A stretch of DNA of 13,467 nucleotides, taken from NCBI GenBank assembly GCA_028565635.1, contig JAOXYB010037995.1, forward strand, positions 1 through 13,467, written 5' to 3'. The position numbers were made by a program, and so were the translations under genes. This document shows positions 10,544 to 13,467 of the stretch, piece after piece (the stretch's first letter is position 1; each line of letters begins with the position of its first letter). The notes under the pieces were generated by a model. That model was not told where the DNA came from. It saw nothing but the letters and a program-made list of their open reading frames with translations, and ran no database searches. Origin of the DNA: Phoronis ovalis (lineage: Eukaryota > Phoronida > Phoronidae).

Positions 10544-12498
10544 GTCTGGTAAAAGTAGTACATCATCAACAGACTCGGCACCCAACTCCAGGAAAACAGG
10601 TCAAACCGATACAATAAAGACAGCTACACCTCCAACCAGGACAAGTGCTTCTTCTGCTGCCACTCGTAAGGTTAATGGGGTATCGAAACCTAGTTCTGCT
10701 AACAGTCGTACGGCAAAAAGTCCTACACCTGATAAAATTTTGAGCCCAACACAAAGTGCACATAATGACAGTCATAGTAATACACCTAGTGATGTTGGTA
10801 ATTCAAAATCATGTACAACTAGAAGGTCTAGTTCTTCAGTGTTTGATCGATTAAGTCAGCCTAGCTTACCTAGTACAAGACGTGATACTAGTAATCGAGA
10901 AAGTTCTGTTAAAGAATCGCGTAGTAAACAGGAAAGTACGCCCCCTGTATCAAGCACAAAAAGCAGTCGAGTATCAAGGACTTCATCTACCGACTCAAAA
11001 TCTGTTATTACTGATCCAAAACCAACCAAATCATCCGTTTCACAAGTCAAATCAACAGTTAAAGAAAGTGTATTTGGTAGTAAAGATAGTGTTCCTAGCA
11101 CGGATCAAAAAGGAAAATCTCCAATTACGCACCAGAAATCAACTGGTAGGGACAGTGTACACAGTGATAGAGATAATAGGGGAAAGAAAGAAAGCAAACC
11201 ACCCATCACTTCCTCTAGTGTTAGAACATCTCGTGTATCAAGTAGCTCCAGCTCTCATGCTTCTCCTGTCACTAAGTCGGCACCAACTGCAAGAAAATCA
11301 ACAACACCAAGTTCCCGAGCTACGCCACCACGTAGTATTACAGAAACCAAAACATCAACCAGTAAAACACCAGCTGAAACTAGGAAGGTAAAGTCACAAG
11401 AAACTACACCAAAGAGTTCCAGCAGTACCCATATTAAACCTGATTCAGTTAAGCGTGCTGAAGAACGAGCTAAGCGAATAGAACATATTAGCCCTGAAAA
11501 AGATAAAGCGCCACCTGCTGAAGTTCAAAGTACAACAACCAATGCAGAAATTGAAAGAAAGGGAGAAGCTGCAAAATTAAACACTAATCACCCTTCGATA
11601 CAAAAAAATGTGTCGGAAATTAAAGATGTTCAGTCTTCCAGAAAATCTCATGCTGAAACACTGGAGAAATCTCAACCATTGTCATTTGACAGTATCAAAA
11701 CTGATAATATAGATTCAAACAGACCAATAGAAAAATCAGTTGTGCAAACTGAGAAATCAAAAAACATTGAAGCCGATGATGATGATGATGATGATGATGC
11801 TCCTCCTTCGCATTTCAAACGTAGCACTGGTGAAGACAAATACTCTACTCTTCGAGCATCTTTACGTGCTCGCCGATTGGAAAGGCTAGGTCAAGAAAAA
11901 GGAGACACAAATTCAGAGACTTTGCCAGTAAAAGTTGATGATAATCAGGATCGGTCATCTACACGATCTATTCGGGAGAGATTAAGAGCTAGACGTTTAG
12001 CTCGTGAACAAGGAGAAGAAAGCACACCATTGGAATCATCACTTCAGAAATCAGCATCAGGAACTTCAGTCCCTGTTGAAATGTCACGTCAGTCATATGT
12101 TTTGGGAAAATCACCATCAGAGTCTTCAGTGCCATTAAAAACTAGCTCTAATGATGATGTCACCGACAGTACACAACGATCATTATCTTCTTTGCGATCA
12201 CGCATGGGGAACCTGGGTTCATTATACTCGACTGGTGAAGAGACTCAAAAGACTGAAGTTGAGGATGCTTTTAAAAAACCTGACATTAATGATGCTTTTA
12301 AAAAACCTGTGCTCCGAACTCTTTCTGATGAGGTTGGCGAGGTAATGTCTTCTTATCGTGCTTCATTACGTTCACGAAGGCAACAATTAATGAGAAGTCA
12401 GACCGAGGACTCGTTACTGGGTGCTAGAACAGGTGTCACTGATAACAATAACGAAGTTATAAAAATAGAAGATAAAGCAATAGAATGTACCACTAAAG
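10544..12498 (+). CDS. Exon 3 in view: Ser/Thr/Lys-rich disordered region plus basic repeat motif region
   Basis: A 1,955-nt exon, open from the acceptor after 10543 to the donor AAAG|GTATGC after 12498, contributing 651 full codons. The split Arg (AG|G) at its 5' end matches exon 2. Roughly the first 1.2 kb is Ser/Thr/Pro/Lys/Arg-rich, with many S/T-P pairs (KSPTPDKILSPTQS, RATPPRS, HISPEKD) and R-x-x-S sites, as in phosphorylated scaffold or microtubule-associated proteins. A possible short linear motif, VFDRLS, lies at 10839-10856. A charged helix-prone segment (AEERAKRIEHI) occurs near 11457-11490. Eight Asp residues are at 11775-11798. After that, the motif R-x-S-L-R-[AS]-R-R recurs four times between 11850 and 12395, with DAFKKP twice at 12264-12308. 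No catalytic domain was seen and no family was recognised. Without splicing the frame would run to TGA at 12537-12539. Confidence 0.9.
11775..11798 (+). repeat. (GAT)8 coding microsatellite, eight Asp
   Basis: Eight uninterrupted GAT codons give a pure Asp run flanked by EA and APPSH. Use of one codon throughout suggests replication slippage, so length variation between individuals is likely. It marks the boundary between the Ser/Thr-rich part and the basic-motif part of the protein. Confidence 0.95.
11850..12395 (+). other. Region with four copies of a basic R-x-S-L-R-[AS]-R-R motif
   Basis: The copies are LRASLRARRLERL (from 11850), SIRERLRARRLAR (11967-12005), QRSLSSLRSRMGNL (from 12174, the most diverged) and SYRASLRSRRQQLM (from 12351). 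They are separated by about 35-70 residues of acidic and Ser-rich linker. Each copy is a short basic segment with leucines spaced to allow an amphipathic helix. Repetition in an otherwise disordered protein suggests binding sites for a common partner, such as a filament, a membrane or 14-3-3-like readers after phosphorylation. The partner is unknown. Confidence 0.7.
12264..12308 (+). repeat. 18-nt direct repeat encoding DAFKKP twice
   Basis: The 18 nt at 12264-12281 recur exactly at 12291-12308 (period 27 nt, 9 residues), giving DAFKKP-DIN-DAFKKP between the third and fourth basic motifs. Exact identity at the DNA level indicates a recent in-frame tandem duplication or gene conversion. Confidence 0.9.
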
Positions 12499-12736
12499 GT
12501 ATGCACTGTTATTTTTGCTGTATGTTAAAGGGACAATGACTATTTGTGTTGCACATTCATCCATGATGTATCTGAGTTTTTTATTACCTTTCTTTATTTT
12601 TTTGCTTAAACATCATTGTCTTGAAGTTAAAGCCAATGCTTTCTGTTCTTATTGAACATAATTTGTTATTCCCCGTAGATTGCAATTGTAGGAATTTAAT
12701 GCAAGTAATTTTGATACTGTTTCATTTTTCCTTCAG
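12499..12736 (+). other. Intron of 238 nt
   Basis: Donor GTATGC at 12499 and a pyrimidine-rich acceptor (TTTTTCCTTCAG) ending at 12736. It has in-frame stops and is AT-rich. Phases agree on both sides: one base (G) is carried over and AA follows, giving Glu. Confidence 0.75.
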
Positions 12737-12896
12737 AACAACCAACTGATATTAAAAGATCCAGTATAAGTGAGGTCACAGAACAAGAGATAGAAGAAAA
12801 AGCTCCAAGAAGATATAGGCGCTATGAGGCTAAGTCACACACTGATACAGATATTCCTAGTATTCGAGACAGAAATGACGAAAATACTAAACAAAG
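12737..12896 (+). CDS. Exon 4 in view: charged segment
   Basis: A 160-nt exon of 52 full codons continuing the frame of exon 3 (…TTK-E-QPTDIKRSSISE…). It is rich in Glu, Lys and Arg, with a basic patch PRRYRRYEAK after an acidic EQEIEEK stretch, and no recognised domain. The 3' border is a choice between two readings. A donor AAAG|GTTTGT after 12896 leaves the protein open. Without splicing, the frame adds Arg-Phe-Val and stops at TGA 12904-12906. The donor is acceptable but not strong, and a possible AATAAA lies 58 nt past the stop, so terminal-exon status cannot be excluded. Confidence 0.7.
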
Positions 12897-13330
12897 GTTT
12901 GTGTGAACTTTACTGATGGTAAAATCGAAAGTTATCAACAGACATATGCATCTTCAGTAATACAATAAAACGCAGGTTGGAATCCGGAATTATCTCTGAT
13001 TGGCTAATACACGAATATCTGGCCTAACTAATCAAGTTCCTTGTACTCCAGCAGTGCACTACAAATCAGTTTTTACTTTAAACAAATGAAGTAACTGTAA
13101 TGCATAATAGGTTTGCCTGTGTGCCAAATTGATGGGAAGGTTTCCCAATGTCCTCAGATTTCTTAAAAGCTTGCACTGGTTTATTCAGATTACTGCTTTT
13201 GCAGCTATCATATATTTCTTTGTTCCACTAATAAGATAAAGCGCTTGCAATTTCTAATGTAATACAGTGTATGTCTTGTACATCTGCTGTCACCTTTTAT
13301 TAAAGTTTTAGAATGTCTCTTGATATGATA
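12897..13330 (+). other. Intron start or 3' flank, no gene seen
   Basis: Stops occur in all frames and no further exon with the phase needed (two bases carried over) was recognised. Whether this is intron 4 or 3' UTR and flank depends on the use of the donor after 12896. An ATTAAA at 13299-13304 is noted without further support. Confidence 0.5.
12964..12969 (+). terminator. Possible poly(A) signal AATAAA
   Basis: A canonical hexamer 58 nt downstream of the TGA at 12904-12906. It would define a very short 3' UTR if exon 4 is the last exon. Such hexamers are common by chance in AT-rich DNA, so the support is weak. Confidence 0.25.
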
Positions 13331-13467
13331 CCCGGGGGGGGGGTACTCAGGTTATTTCTTGGTGGGGGTGTGCAGCCCAGTTGAAAATTCTGGATTTGGA
13401 TTGTATACTTTTTACTGTATTTTTTTGGATTGCTACCGTAACGATATTCAAAAATTTGGATTACTAC
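13331..13467. repeat. Edge of a G-run dispersed repeat, truncated by the window end
   Basis: It begins with CCC followed by ten G (13334-13343), then TACTC, then TTGGTGGGGGTGTGCAGCCC. It continues in AT-rich sequence in which GGATTTGGATT-like words recur (about 13391-13400, 13427-13433 and 13457-13463). The sharp change from flank to a C3G10 start is an element boundary. I recall a non-autonomous repeat with a CCCGGGGGGG..TACTC terminus and a GGTGGGGGTGTGCNGCCC word being widespread in cnidarian, mollusc and amphioxus genomes. The match is from memory and no search was done. Confidence 0.55.

Noticed and set aside
10882-11391. Overlapping 169-codon plus-strand frame and several minus-strand frames within exon 3
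   Set aside because: They are shadows of the Ser/Thr/Lys-rich main frame, whose biased codons suppress stops in other frames. The composition is that of a frame shift of the main protein.

Overview
The window looks like nuclear DNA of an animal, most likely a marine invertebrate (mollusc or similar; this is an inference, not proven). It is strongly AT-rich outside exons. The only convincing coding sequence is split by spliceosomal introns with GT...AG borders. Several dispersed repeats are present, including a G-run element at the right edge that resembles a family I recall from marine invertebrate genomes. Nothing bacterial, viral or CRISPR-like was seen.

Layout. Positions 1-8080 are AT-rich noncoding DNA with no supportable exon: probably a long intron of the gene downstream, or partly its 5' flank. 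It holds two inverted copies of a GGTCA-rich repeat (about 60-206 and 2604-2692), a short GC-richer block (about 1606-1735) and a near-perfect 93-nt hairpin (1741-1833). From 8081 to 12896 four plus-strand coding exons can be joined with consistent phases: 8081-8182, 8901-9819, 10544-12498 and 12737-12896. Introns are 718, 724 and 238 nt. The visible protein is about 1,044 residues. It is open at the 5' end and either open or ending in TGA at 12904-12906 at the 3' end. From 12897 to 13330 is intron or 3' flank, and from 13331 the edge of a G-run repeat runs off the window.

The protein is not recognised. It appears almost wholly disordered. Exons 1 and 2 encode a Ser/Tyr-rich low-complexity region with short internal repeats. 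Exon 3 encodes a Ser/Thr/Lys/Pro-rich region with many possible phosphosites, then an eight-Asp run, then a more ordered-looking stretch in which a short basic motif (consensus R-x-S-L-R-[AS]-R-R) occurs four times. Exon 4 is charged. This resembles a cytoskeletal or scaffold protein, or the long disordered N-terminal part of an enzyme whose catalytic domain lies further 3', but no domain in view decides it.

Most worth checking: the first visible exon begins exactly with a strong splice-donor sequence (CAG|GTAAGA), the layout of a recursive splice site, and it is a phase-symmetric 102-nt exon. Also notable are the four-fold basic motif, the hairpin, and a TGACATCA minisatellite just before exon 2 with one more copy just after it.
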